A stretch of DNA of 64,000 bases, taken from Endozoicomonas gorgoniicola (GTDB lineage: Bacteria > Pseudomonadota > Gammaproteobacteria > Pseudomonadales > Endozoicomonadaceae). Positions 34,917-43,988 of the stretch are shown here, in pieces. Both the position numbers and the translations under genes were made by a program. The notes beneath the pieces were generated by a model that made no database searches, was not told the DNA's origin, and was given only the letters and a program-made list of their open reading frames with translations. Location: NCBI RefSeq assembly GCF_025562715.2, contig NZ_JAPFCC010000001.1:3945501-4009500 (forward strand), read 5' to 3'. The first letter of the stretch is position 1; every line of letters starts with the position of its first letter.

Positions 34917-35269
34917 CAAACAGAACTCTCAATATGTGAAAGTGGTGATGGACAAAGGTTTTAACGCACGACGGCATTTAACTAATTGGAAACCTGCCAG
35001 AAAGGTCAGGTTTGATGGCAGGGAAGAGTAGCCCATCCAGTCAGGATCGCCATTAAAAAAATGGTTTAATGCTTTTGTACTATGGTCTTCAGGCAGTTTA
35101 TGAAGTGCAAGCTGACAGTTCAGTTTAACGAGGGTTATTCTGGAATGTAGAACGATCGATCCGAACCTGTCGCCAGCCCAACAGAAAGCGTTCGCTTTTG
35201 CCGTCCATAATTTTGTCGTCTACTTTTTCTCTATCTGCATGAGAAAACCCTACACGTAGTTCGATTCCC
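34917..35269. promoter_or_regulatory. Divergent intergenic region, probable resolvase res site
   Basis: About 350 bp separate the minus-strand toxin from the plus-strand resolvase, and no gene is seen. CCTGCCA at 34993-34999 pairs with TGGCAGG further on, giving a hairpin in the toxin leader. In Tn552/Tn5053-type transposons the res site lies next to the resolvase gene, so this is where it is expected. I could not pick out the three subsites by eye. Confidence 0.4.
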
Positions 35270-35881
35270 ATGAAAATTGGTTATGCAAGAATCAGTACAT
35301 GCGATCAGAAGCTGGACTCTCAGTTCGATTCTCTGCACAAAGCAGGCTGTGAAAAAATTTTTCAGGATGTTGCTTGTGGTGCAAAAGCAAAACGATCCGG
35401 ACTGGATGATTTACTGAAAGCCATCAGGCCGGGTGATGTTTTGGTTATCTGCAAACTGGATCGGCTGGGAAGGTCATTGCAACACCTGGTGACGCTGGCG
35501 AATGAACTCATGGAAAAAGGTGTTGGCCTACTCAGCCTGAATGATCCTGTAGATACCTCAACGGCTCAGGGGCGTTTAAGCTTTAATCTGTTTGCAGCCC
35601 TGGCTGAATTTGAAAGAGAAATTATCCGGGAGCGCACCCAGATTGGTCTTTCATCGGCAAGGCTCCGAGGGCGCAAAGGTGGTCGCCCCAAAGGTTTGCC
35701 TGCAAAGGCTCTGCCAGTGGCTTGTGCCGCTGAAACGTTGTATCAGGAAGGCAAGTTGACCGTGGATGAAATAGCCCGACAACTGAATATCTGTAAAACA
35801 ACCCTTTACTCGTATTTGCGTCATCGCGGCGTACCCGTCGGTGGTAATACTCAGCAGCGTGTCATTTGTCATGAACCGTAA
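35270..35881 (+). CDS. Serine resolvase of the transposon (TniR/BinL type)
   Basis: A 203-residue resolvase/invertase-family recombinase. The catalytic Ser is in GYARISTCDQKLDSQ. LVICKLDRLGRSLQHL and FAALAEFEREIIRERTQIGL are the conserved active-site and E-helix blocks. The C-terminal helix-turn-helix is LTVDEIARQLNICKTTLYSYL. It resolves cointegrates at a res site, presumably just upstream. Its 3' end overlaps tniA by 11 bp. Confidence 0.92.
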   Translation: MKIGYARISTCDQKLDSQFDSLHKAGCEKIFQDVACGAKAKRSGLDDLLKAIRPGDVLVICKLDRLGRSLQHLVTLANELMEKGVGLLSLNDPVDTSTAQGRLSFNLFAALAEFEREIIRERTQIGLSSARLRGRKGGRPKGLPAKALPVACAAETLYQEGKLTVDEIARQLNICKTTLYSYLRHRGVPVGGNTQQRVICHEP

Positions 35882-37529
35882 GCCGATACCCGATGAAGCT
35901 CTGTTTGATATCCGTCGTCGCCGCTTATCCCTGCCATCACGCAGCCCGGAAAGACGACAGATCATCACTGAAGCCGCCAGCCTGTATGGTGTTTCAGAGG
36001 TCAGCCTTTATCGTGCTTTGCAAAAACTGGGAAAGCCTCACACCGCCAGAAGAAAGGATCAGGGCATACCAAGGGTGATGCCTTTGGAAGAGCTGGAAGG
36101 TTACTGCGAGATTATTGCAGCAATCAAAGTCAGAACCTGCAATAAAAAGGCAAGATGCTTGCCCACAACAGGGGCAATAAGGTTGCTGGAAACGACAGGC
36201 GTTGAGACTGGGAAAGGCTTGGTCAAAGTACCTCCCGGAAAATTGAAGTGCTCGACAGTTAACCGATATTTACGCGCCTGGGGTTATGATCGTGTGACGT
36301 TATCACGCCAACCGGCGGCTGTTCGCTTTCAGGCTCAGTACAGTAATGAGTGCTGGCATTTTGACCTGAGTCCATCTGACTTAAAACACATCAAACGACC
36401 ACCCTGGCTTAGGGAAGGTGCAGGTTCTCCGACGCTAATGATTTACAGCATTGTCGATGACCGTAGCGGTGCTGCTTATCAGGAGTACCACTGTGTATAC
36501 GGGGAAGATGTGGAAGCTGCATTGCGCTTTTTATTCCGGGCAATGTCTCCCAAAGAGAGTAATGATTTTCCTTTTGGCATACCCAGCATGATCTACACGG
36601 ACAATGGCCCGATTATGCGTAGCCAGGTTTTTCATCGGGTGATGGCCTACCTTAATATCGAAGTAAAATCCCATCTTCCGGCAGGCAGTGACGGGCGACG
36701 GGTAACTGCACGATCCAAAGGCAAGGTTGAACGCCCCTTTCGAACCGTTAAAGAATTGCATGAGACCCTGTATCACTTTCGTGAACCCGAAACAGAAGAT
36801 GAAGCGAACGCCTGGCTCAATCGTTTTCTTGTGCAATACAATCACTCGGATCATCGCTCCGAGCCATGCAGCCTTATCGAAGACTGGTTGAAGCATCTGC
36901 CCAAAGATGGCTATAGAAATATGTGTGACTGGGAACAGTTCTGTCATTTTGCAAGGGAACCGGTCAAGCGCAAAGTCGGTATTGATGCCCGGTTTGAAGT
37001 TAATGGCGTGGCTTATGAAGCCTCCGCAGAGCTGGCGGGAGAAGAGGTGGTCATCTGGTGGGGGCTTTACGATGAAGAAGTATTCGTAGAGTACCATGGA
37101 AAACGGTTCGGACCTTACTACCCATCCAAAGGTCCGATTCCTCTACATAAATATCGCGCTCACAAAAAGACCTCACGGGAGAAGCGAGCAGACAGGATAG
37201 ACCAGTTGGCAAAAATCCTGTCATTACCAGAAGCGGCCTACCGTGATGCTAGGCTCGTTAAGTCTTTTTCTTCCGTACCAGAAGAGTCACCGTCTTCTAT
37301 ACCGTTCTCCCTGCAAGACCCCTTTCATGAAACCTGCTGGCCTGATGCCATCACTGCCCGGAAAGCCATTGCTGACCACTTGGGGGAACCATTGGCAAAA
37401 CTGTCCGGGGAGCAACTTGAGGTGATCCGGCAGATTCTTGAAGAAACGCTGGATAAGGAAACTGTTCTGAGCCGTGTTGACTCAGCCTTGAATCCAAGTA
37501 CCACCGAGGTAGTACACCATGTTGAGTGA
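35871..37529 (+). CDS. tniA: TniA/TnsB-type DDE transposase
   Basis: A protein of about 552 residues (Mu/TniA integrase fold). An N-terminal helix-turn-helix (ITEAASLYGVSEVSLYRALQKLG) is followed by the catalytic DDE core, with Asp in CWHFDLSPSDLKH, Asp in IYTDNGPIM and Glu in KGKVERPFRTVKELHE. The C-terminal beta-barrel (VNGVAYEASAEL) and tail probably contact TniB. The MNRKPIPDE start overlaps the resolvase gene; an upstream GTG at 35841 is also in frame. It should bind the four-site arrays at 31371-31538 and 42137-42304. Confidence 0.9.
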   Translation: MNRKPIPDEALFDIRRRRLSLPSRSPERRQIITEAASLYGVSEVSLYRALQKLGKPHTARRKDQGIPRVMPLEELEGYCEIIAAIKVRTCNKKARCLPTTGAIRLLETTGVETGKGLVKVPPGKLKCSTVNRYLRAWGYDRVTLSRQPAAVRFQAQYSNECWHFDLSPSDLKHIKRPPWLREGAGSPTLMIYSIVDDRSGAAYQEYHCVYGEDVEAALRFLFRAMSPKESNDFPFGIPSMIYTDNGPIMRSQVFHRVMAYLNIEVKSHLPAGSDGRRVTARSKGKVERPFRTVKELHETLYHFREPETEDEANAWLNRFLVQYNHSDHRSEPCSLIEDWLKHLPKDGYRNMCDWEQFCHFAREPVKRKVGIDARFEVNGVAYEASAELAGEEVVIWWGLYDEEVFVEYHGKRFGPYYPSKGPIPLHKYRAHKKTSREKRADRIDQLAKILSLPEAAYRDARLVKSFSSVPEESPSSIPFSLQDPFHETCWPDAITARKAIADHLGEPLAKLSGEQLEVIRQILEETLDKETVLSRVDSALNPSTTEVVHHVE

Positions 37530-37930
37530 AGTCATGTCCCACTATGAGATCACCAGGGAGTTTGATCGGGTCGATTTTTTCGAAACGGAGGAGTTCAAGA
37601 ACATCCTTCAGGAAGTGCGTCATAACATACAGGGCGGACGGTTAATCGCATTAACCGGCATTGTGGGGTGTGGAAAAACACGCATACTCAGCCAGCTGCA
37701 TGAGACCCTGAAAAAAGAGAAGAATGTGGTTGTGTGCCAGTCACTGTCTGTTGAGAAAAACCGCTTGACCCTGGGAACCCTGATTACAGCTCTGTTCTGT
37801 GACTTACGCCGGACGAAAACTGAGAAGCTACCTTCGCAGCCGGAACAGCGGGAAAGGCATCTCAGGGACATGGTAAAAAACAAGAAGAAACCCGTTGTTT
37901 TGTTCGTTGATGGGTAGTGGGGCAAACCTG

Positions 37931-38383
37931 TTATATTTCATGGATGTCAATGCCAAATTCGATTTTGTTGATCAACAGGCCAATAACAATATCGTGCATT
38001 TGTTCTAACTTTGAAAAGCATATTGTCTTTCTGGCCAGACGCTTAATCCAAGTTCTAAAATTCAGGTTTTTACGTTCAATTTTCTGAGTATTTTCTTTTC
38101 CAATGATGTGTCTGCTTTCGTCGAGATTACGTTCATAGGCTCCCCAATCATCAGTATAAAATTTCTTGATACCAAATGGTTCAAGAAGCTCTTTTAGTTT
38201 TTTGAAAACCTCATCCTTTCGTTTCCCAAAAACGTAAGCCAAAACAGTATTGGTCGCATGATCAACTGCATGCCAAAGCCAACGCTGGTTACTTTTTTCA
38301 AACACATACGACCACTGTTCATCTATCTCAGACTCTTGGCAGGCACGGCCTACGTGAATCACAGCACCCGTTCCAAGATCCAT
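37931..38383 (-). CDS. insB: IS1-family transposase, InsB part (translated by frameshift)
   Basis: The catalytic DDE part of the IS1 transposase. Asp lies in WLWHAVDHATNTVLAYVFG, a second in FYTDDWGAYERNL, and Glu in IERKNLNFRTWIKRLARKTI. It is produced as an InsA-InsB fusion by -1 slippage on the A9 run at 38423-38431 (minus strand); the shifted frame reads through to this ORF without a stop. Confidence 0.88.
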   Translation of the reverse strand: MDLGTGAVIHVGRACQESEIDEQWSYVFEKSNQRWLWHAVDHATNTVLAYVFGKRKDEVFKKLKELLEPFGIKKFYTDDWGAYERNLDESRHIIGKENTQKIERKNLNFRTWIKRLARKTICFSKLEQMHDIVIGLLINKIEFGIDIHEI

Positions 38384-38409
38384 TTTCTGAATATTTGGAT
38401 TAACTTGAA

Positions 38410-38694
38410 CTAAGCCTTTCTCTTTTTTTTTAATGTGTTTATTACTGTTTTTTTATTAATTCCCAAAACCCTGCTTGTATCCCTGATGCCGCCACCATTA
38501 ATTGCCATATCGACGACTTTTTCTTTAACGCCTGGCTCATAAGCTTTATACCGGTACTCAAGCATAAAGGACTTGGTTTCACATTCAGCATTACAGCAAA
38601 AGTAGCGAGGAACATTATGAACACTGTAACCAAAGCTTTTAACGTCATTACCGCCACATTTCGGGCAGTGAACTGGCGTGGAGCACATTTTCAT
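38410..38694 (-). CDS. insA: IS1-family InsA (DNA-binding part) with A9 frameshift site
   Basis: About 94 residues. A zinc-finger-like N terminus (VHCPKCGGNDVKSFGY) precedes a helix-turn-helix (GGGIRDTSRVLGINKKTVI). The frame ends just after a run of nine A (38423-38431), the slippery site that allows the InsAB' fusion transposase. InsA alone normally acts as a repressor. Confidence 0.87.
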   Translation of the reverse strand: MKMCSTPVHCPKCGGNDVKSFGYSVHNVPRYFCCNAECETKSFMLEYRYKAYEPGVKEKVVDMAINGGGIRDTSRVLGINKKTVINTLKKKRKA

Positions 38695-39397
38695 ATCGCA
38701 CCATGACAAATACGGCATACGCCGTATTTTAGCAAACAACTACAAAATATCAGGTTTACCCCACTACCCGTTGATGAAGCCCATGACCTGCATGGCAAAA
38801 CACTAGTGGCATTGAAACGACTGATTGAAGTCATGCAGGGAGGCGGTGGTGTTTTATCCATTGTTCTTGCCGGTCATCCCAAACTGTCGAACGACCTGAA
38901 ACGTCCCACAATGGAAGAAATAGGAGCCAGAGCAACAACCTTTATTCTTGACGGTATCCAGAAGCAGAAGAAAGAGTACATCGACTATTTGTTCAAACAG
39001 TGCCTGAAGCCAAAAGTAAAAATGGAGTCGATTATAAAGCCCGATGCTATCGACTTCCTTGCCAGTCAGCTGTCAACACCTTTGCAGATTCACCAGTATC
39101 TCAACTTGGCTCTGACTGAAGGCTACCGTGCAGGTATCAAGCCTGTGACTGAAGACCTGGTGAAGTCGGTTCTGGCTTTTGATTTGAACGGCAGAGAAGC
39201 ACAATTGATCAGGCAGGGTTATGACCCTCGTACTCTGGCAGAAGCTCTGGATATCAAGGTTAAGGAAGCCCGTAGCTTCATCAAAGGTGGTCTGAATGGC
39301 TCTCGCCGAGATGAGATCATGGACGGCATCAAGACTCTTGGAATAGTTCTGTAAGACCAGTAGACCGTTGTAGCGTTTGCTGCACAAGGGCTAACGC

Positions 39398-39482
39398 TTA
39401 TTTTCAATGATTGTGAGCATAGCCGGATTCTTATTTTCAGTTAATGTGAGCAGGAAACGACCTCTGTTTTCAAGCGCCTACA
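39398..39482 (-). repeat. Second, shorter transposon right end (internal)
   Basis: Two transposase-site copies (39398-39419 and 39431-39452) precede the tip TGTTTTCAAGCGCCTACA ending at 39482. Compared with the outer right end it lacks two sites and a 22-bp unit near the tip. It lies directly after tniB and abuts the stop codon of the right immunity gene (TAG at 39480-39478). It may be a former terminus, with the E3-like module outside it, later enclosed by a second end. Confidence 0.75.
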
Positions 39483-39708
39483 CATACTGTTCAAGGAAGT
39501 AACAGTATTGATCGAAGTTAAACTCAATCCCAAAAAATCGTTGGAAAAATGCAGCCTTTTCTTCGTCAATTGGATAACAGTAGTACATTGGGTCCTCGCT
39601 TGGGCGCCCAAAAAGGCTTTGCATTTTAGATAGAGGAACACCCGAAAGAGGAAATTCGTTAATCAACTTTTCAGTTTCATTACTAAAACAGGTTACTCGA
39701 AATTCCAT
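39478..39708 (-). CDS. Putative immunity protein for the colicin E3-like toxin
   Basis: A 76-residue acidic protein directly downstream of the toxin (5-bp gap, same strand). Visible features are LSGVPLSKMQSLFGRP and a C-terminal Phe/Tyr-rich segment FFGIEFNFDQYCYFLEQ. It does not resemble the classic ImmE3 by eye. Its stop codon lies within the inner transposon end, so the last residue or two may have been altered by that junction. Confidence 0.65.
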   Translation of the reverse strand: MEFRVTCFSNETEKLINEFPLSGVPLSKMQSLFGRPSEDPMYYCYPIDEEKAAFFQRFFGIEFNFDQYCYFLEQYV

Positions 39709-39713
39709 AGTTA

Positions 39714-41966
39714 TTAAGGCTCCACTCGTCGTGTGCTGTCTGCTTTCTTTAGAGGCTTGCCAGTATTAGGGTCATACTCACCTAAGTGTTTACCACGCTT
39801 GTCGTATTTCTCAATAGAGCCATGCTGGTAATCCCATTCATAAATATTACCCTTACTGTCCTTCCAACGTGCCCTGACCTGACCACCACCTTGGACGGGG
39901 GTTTTCCGTTTTTCACGAGTAGCATCTGGATAAGCTTTCAATTTTTCTGGAGCTGGGACATAACCACTAATCCCCTGATAATCATGATCTTCCCGCCCAT
40001 CATAATGCTCCTGCCACTCCTTATGCCGGGCCTCCACACTGTCCGGATGCCAACCGTCTTTCTTCAAAGCCGGTGATGGTACTCGTGTCAGCTCCGCCAG
40101 TGCCTTAACCCTGGCAACCGGCACCAGCACCGACAGCACCTTCCCAGCCCCCAGTATACGAACCCGGGTGGGTTCGTCCAGTTTGTGCCACAGGGCGCTG
40201 GCCAGATTACCGGTGCTGTCGTCAATAAACTCAACCGTTGCATCCGTCACAGTAGCGATGTGGCTCAGGGCATTGAGTATCTGACGGGTTTCCTCCGGGA
40301 AATAGTCGTAGGAGATTCTGACCAGGTTTTCTGTAGTTCGTTCAATCCCAAGTGTTACAGGATCTTCACCCCGGCCCAGTAATTCCAGTGCGGTGAGCAG
40401 CTCGTTGCTCTGGGCATGGGAACTGCGTGCGCCTTTCAGGGTTTGAATCGTTTCCTTTATATCGTTAATCCAGTTTTTAACGACAGTCGTATCCGTCCCC
40501 ATGGGGAGAACGGGCAGTAACTCGCCAGTTAAAAATTTCAGCAGGTTCTGCCAGTACTCAATTTTTTCCGGGCGTGTCAGCAGCACTGACCGGTGCTTTT
40601 CAAACCGGGCAAACATTGCATCGGCTTTTGCTTCTGCTGCTCGCCTCTCCCGAGCTTCTCTTGCGACCTTTTCAAGATATTCCGGACCTATCTCAAGGGC
40701 GACCACGGTAGGGGTCGGGCTGAGAGTGAAGGTCTGAGTCATCTGGGTGAGATAGCCGGTTTCACTCTCATACCTTTTGCCATTAGATGACCAGGTGACC
40801 CAGGAAACCATTTCTACAGGAAAAACAGTGGTTGATATTCGCCCGTAGTGTTGAGTAAACCCTTCTGCTATAACCTTTTTGCTCACTGCCTGGATTCTGT
40901 TTCTGTTTCTTGAAAGCGTTGCTACTTTTTTTGTGCTTGTGGGTTTTATGGTTGTGGGGTTTGTAGCTGTAGGTTTAATCGCTCCTTGGTTTTGCCGACT
41001 ATCCACTTTGATCACACCATTGACGACGGCAAGGCTTCTGCTTTCCCACTCAATAGCGTCCAGCCAGCCACTTCGCCATAGCTGCTCAGCAGCCCCTTGT
41101 TCTTCCGGTGTCAGATCCTTTTTGTCGAGAAGCTGAAGTACCAGAGCCTGTTTGTCAGCAGGCATGATGCTCTTGCCCACCTGCTCCCCGGAACGGAATT
41201 CATCACCACGGCCACGACGGGAATCATGACTGCTGGCAAATCGGTGAAACCGGGCCATATGTTCCCTGACCTGTCGGGTGGGATGGTAAGGTGTTGCACC
41301 GCCTGGCCTGATTACCACGGCGGGGCCTCCGCCACGGTCACGCATTACACTGGCTCCCGCACTTGGCAGGCCAAAAGCGCCACTGTCCTGATTAGTGGTT
41401 TCCAGACAGGGAGCGGGATAGCGTAGGAGGGTTAGTTCTTCCAGATGAGAGTCGAAAACCTGCCCCTCCAGCCATTCCTGCCAGAACTGCTCTCCCTTCC
41501 ACAACCCTCCTCCCGGAGTCAGTCGTAACCACTCCCTGGCAAGCCAGTGAAGAAGACGGTTGCTTTGCTGTTTTTCCAGCGCTTTGTGCCACACTTCCCA
41601 CTGAGCATCAAACGACGACTCTCTTACAAAAAAATTCAAGACATAACGGAAAAGAGAGTCTGGAAAGGATGACTCTTCAATAGAACAATCCAGCAGTGAA
41701 TGCTGAAACTGTTGAACCTGTATCAGCCATGAATAAGAGAAATTACCCGCAAGGATATCAATAAAGGTTCTGGAGTTTTGCCCCGTCAGCGCCAAATATG
41801 CGGGTGCATGAAGAGAAAATTTAACGTCGTCATACAGGTTTTCAATAATCAGTGCTTCGAGATCAGTCGCATTGCGATCACTAGATTCTGAAACTGAGCT
41901 GGCACTACTTGAACTCGCCAGCAACAGTGCAAGAGTCAACCTGATCAGTAAGCCTGTACAACTCAT
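39714..41966 (-). CDS. Exported protein with colicin E3-type 16S rRNase domain
   Basis: A 750-residue protein. The N terminus is a secretion signal (LLIRLTLALLLASSSSA). The middle (residues 40-650) is unassigned, with a Thr/Pro/Lys-rich linker near 340. The C terminus matches the colicin E3 catalytic domain: YEWDYQHGSIEKY, with Asp712, His715 and Glu719 at the same spacing as the E3 catalytic triad, then HLGEYDPNTGKP. E3-type toxins cut 16S rRNA in the decoding site. A preceding HPDSVEARHKEWQEHYDGR resembles a trafficking or linker region. Unlike a colicin it has a Sec-type signal and no translocation or receptor domains known to me. The delivery route is unknown. Confidence 0.82.
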   Translation of the reverse strand: MSCTGLLIRLTLALLLASSSSASSVSESSDRNATDLEALIIENLYDDVKFSLHAPAYLALTGQNSRTFIDILAGNFSYSWLIQVQQFQHSLLDCSIEESSFPDSLFRYVLNFFVRESSFDAQWEVWHKALEKQQSNRLLHWLAREWLRLTPGGGLWKGEQFWQEWLEGQVFDSHLEELTLLRYPAPCLETTNQDSGAFGLPSAGASVMRDRGGGPAVVIRPGGATPYHPTRQVREHMARFHRFASSHDSRRGRGDEFRSGEQVGKSIMPADKQALVLQLLDKKDLTPEEQGAAEQLWRSGWLDAIEWESRSLAVVNGVIKVDSRQNQGAIKPTATNPTTIKPTSTKKVATLSRNRNRIQAVSKKVIAEGFTQHYGRISTTVFPVEMVSWVTWSSNGKRYESETGYLTQMTQTFTLSPTPTVVALEIGPEYLEKVAREARERRAAEAKADAMFARFEKHRSVLLTRPEKIEYWQNLLKFLTGELLPVLPMGTDTTVVKNWINDIKETIQTLKGARSSHAQSNELLTALELLGRGEDPVTLGIERTTENLVRISYDYFPEETRQILNALSHIATVTDATVEFIDDSTGNLASALWHKLDEPTRVRILGAGKVLSVLVPVARVKALAELTRVPSPALKKDGWHPDSVEARHKEWQEHYDGREDHDYQGISGYVPAPEKLKAYPDATREKRKTPVQGGGQVRARWKDSKGNIYEWDYQHGSIEKYDKRGKHLGEYDPNTGKPLKKADSTRRVEP

Positions 41967-42136
41967 GTCAGAACCGTGATTTCAGAAAAAAAGAAGGATA
42001 GACGAGTTTTTTTGTAAAGAGCTGATGACCCGGGCGAGGCTGAGCCAAGTGGAGATAAGGCTATTAAGTGTTCACCTAATACTTACTAAAAAAGATCACA
42101 AAAAAGCTGTACCTACTGCTACACAAGGGCTAACGC

Positions 42137-42304
42137 TTATTTTCAATGATTGTGAGCAGAACTGGCTGTTTTCGGCTTGTTTTCAATGATTGTGGTTTCA
42201 TTATCAATGATTGTGAGCACAAGCAGATTCTTATTTTCAATGATTGTGAGCAGGAAATGCTCTCTGTTTTCAAGCAGAGCCTGTTTTGTTTTCAAGCGGC
42301 TACA
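42137..42304 (-). repeat. Transposon right end with four transposase-binding repeats
   Basis: Copies of TTATTTTCAATGATTGTGAG lie at 42137-42158, 42177-42198, 42198-42219 and 42231-42252, followed by two GTTTTCAAGC units and the TACA tip at 42304. The layout mirrors the left end. Confidence 0.85.
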
Positions 42305-42311
42305 CCTAGCG

Positions 42312-43988
42312 ATGAGTGAAGCGCCTGCAAGCTGTAAATATGGCCTGTGGACAAACGGTCTGGATTTTTTCTTCTTTCAGAAAATAGTTGAGCGTTTCGA
42401 CGTTAAGTTCAATCCTCTCGGCCATTGGCCGCCAGCTGATGGCACTATCGGCACCAAGGATGTTCACTCTGATGCGAAACTGCGTAAAGCCGACCCGGAT
42501 ATGCTGCGTACTGCTTTCCGCCGTTGTCATAACTTTATTCACGGTAATGAGGGGATGCCTAAGGATGCTGCCTTCTGGCAGTTCCTGCGCCTGATTTACT
42601 GCAAAATGTACGACGAAGGGAAGAATCAGGCTGAGCGCCGTTTCTATGCAGGTTATATCCCTCGTGAAAGAAACGGTAAAACTGAATACATCGACGAACA
42701 GTTTGACGACGAAGGTCGCCAAAAGATTCGTGAGCGTATCTTTTTACTGTTTGAGGATGTAAAAAAAGCCTATTCCAACTTGTTTGATGGCACTGAGAAA
42801 ATCACCCTTTCTGAACGGGCTCTGGCCTTTATGGTGGCAGAACTGGGCAAATACGATATGCGTCGCGCCGATGTAGATGCCAAAGGTGCCGCTTATCAGG
42901 AAATTGTTGGTACCAATCTACGTGGTGACCGTGGCCAGTACTTTACGCCACGTTCAGCTATCAAGCTGGTTGTGGAAATGCTGGATCCTCAGGAGAATGA
43001 GAAAATTCTCGACCCGTCCTGTGGTACCGGCGGCTTCCTGGTGGAATCTGTAAATCATCAGCTTCGCCGTTTTCGTAAAGAAGATCAGGAACCGGAAGAT
43101 ACTGAAGAGTTTCTGTCTGAACTTCAGCGCATCAAAGAATATGTGGCTGAAAATGTCTTCGGTGCCGACTTCGACCCCTTCCTGGTAAAAGCAACGTCCA
43201 TGAATATGACCATGGCGGCAAACGATCCGGGTAATCTGTTCCATATGGATTCTCTGTCCTTCCCTAAAGGACACCTGTCTGGCGTTAAAGAAGCCAACAG
43301 CATGATTCCCTTTGGCTCCATCGATGTATTGATGACCAACCCTCCTTTTGGTTCAGATATCCCAATTACTGACCCTGCTGTGCTGGGTGAATTTAACCTG
43401 GCAGGCAAATGGGATAAAAATAAAGAAACCGGTGTAATCAGTCGTGGCAATGGTTTTCAAAAAGCTGTGGCACCGGAGGTGTTGTTTATTGAGCGTGCTA
43501 TCAAATGGCTGAAGCCGGGCGGTCGAGCAGGCATCGTTTTGCCTGATGGTATTCTGGGTAATCCTGGTGATGAATATATTCGCAAATGGATTCTCCGCCA
43601 TTGCTGGGTACTGGCCAGTGTTGACCTGCCGGTAGAGACCTTCATTGCCGAAGCTAATGTAAACATTCTGACTAGTCTGCTGTTCCTGAAGAAAAAGACT
43701 CAGGAAGAGATTCAGGCAGAAGACCTGGGCCAGGAAACTGACTATCCAGTTTTTATGGCTGTGGCAGAAAAAGTAGGCGTTGACCGCCGTGGTAACACTC
43801 TCTACAAGCGTGGCCCAGACGGGGAAGAGCTGCTCAAAGACGTTACAGAGGTCGAGCAAGTCCGTGTTAAAGGTAAAATGGTTGAACGAACCTTGCATCG
43901 TAAGGAAAAAATTCTCGACAATGATCTGGTCGAAATCGGCAAGGCATACCGTAAGTTCCGTGAAGAAAACTTGGAGCCAGGTGTATGA
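42312..43988 (+). pseudogene. N6-adenine DNA methyltransferase of the MADS-like locus, N terminus removed by the transposon
   Basis: About 558 residues remain. The helical domain (KYGLWTNGLDFFFFQK, ADPDMLRTAFRRCHNFIHG) is followed by SAM motif I DPSCGTGGFL and catalytic NPPF (VLMTNPPFGSDIP), as in HsdM proteins. The start of homology (SCKYGLWTNG) normally lies after about 100-150 residues of an HsdR_N-like domain; here it begins 8 bp after the transposon tip. An ATG at 42312 could start the shortened protein, so methylation activity may persist, but the native promoter and N-terminal domain are gone. From memory of gene naming it corresponds to the MADS methyltransferase (MAD2). The stop overlaps the next gene as ATGA. 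Confidence 0.82.

Larger units (their letters stand above)
37913..38768 (-). mobile_element. IS1-family element inserted in tniB
   Basis: An 856-bp element bordered by imperfect inverted repeats starting GGTAGTGGGGCAAACCTG (37913) and its counterpart ending CCACTACC (38768). It is flanked by a perfect 8-bp duplication, CGTTGATG (37905-37912 and 38769-38776). It carries an insA-like and an insB-like frame read from the minus strand and appears intact. Confidence 0.93.
37519..39354 (+). pseudogene. tniB: TniB/TnsC-type AAA+ ATPase, interrupted by an IS1-family element
   Basis: The first part (37519-37912) carries Walker A TGIVGCGKTRIL and ends at VLFVD; the second (38777-39354) resumes with the rest of Walker B (EAHDLHGKTLVALKRL) and sensor regions. 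Removing the IS and one copy of the 8-bp duplication CGTTGATG restores one continuous protein of about 325 residues. TniB selects the target and activates TniA, so the transposon is probably immobile at present. The original ATG overlaps the tniA stop region. The insertion looks recent, as the duplication is perfect. Confidence 0.92.
31371..42304 (+). mobile_element. Tn552/Tn5053-type transposon carrying two toxin-immunity modules
   Basis: The ends are TGTAGGGAACTGAAAACA at 31371 and, inverted, TGTAGCCGCTTGAAAACA ending at 42304. Each end has a set of four about 22-bp transposase sites at matching distances. Inside are a serine resolvase, a TniA/TnsB-type DDE transposase, and a TniB/TnsC-type ATPase gene broken by an IS1-family insertion. 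No TniQ or CRISPR component is seen. The cargo is a CdiA-like toxin with an immunity gene on the left, and a colicin E3-type toxin with an immunity gene on the right. The flanking 5-mers (ATAAG and CCTAG) do not match, so one flank has been rearranged since insertion. A second, shorter right end lies at 39398-39482. Confidence 0.82.

Noticed and set aside
35270..39354. CRISPR-associated (Tn7-like) transposon
   Set aside because: A TniA/TniB pair and complex ends are present, but there is no TniQ, no Cas effector and no CRISPR array in the element.
31366..42309. Target-site duplication flanking the transposon
   Set aside because: The 5-mers beside the tips (ATAAG and CCTAG) differ, and the inner right end is followed by CATAC, so no duplication can be claimed.
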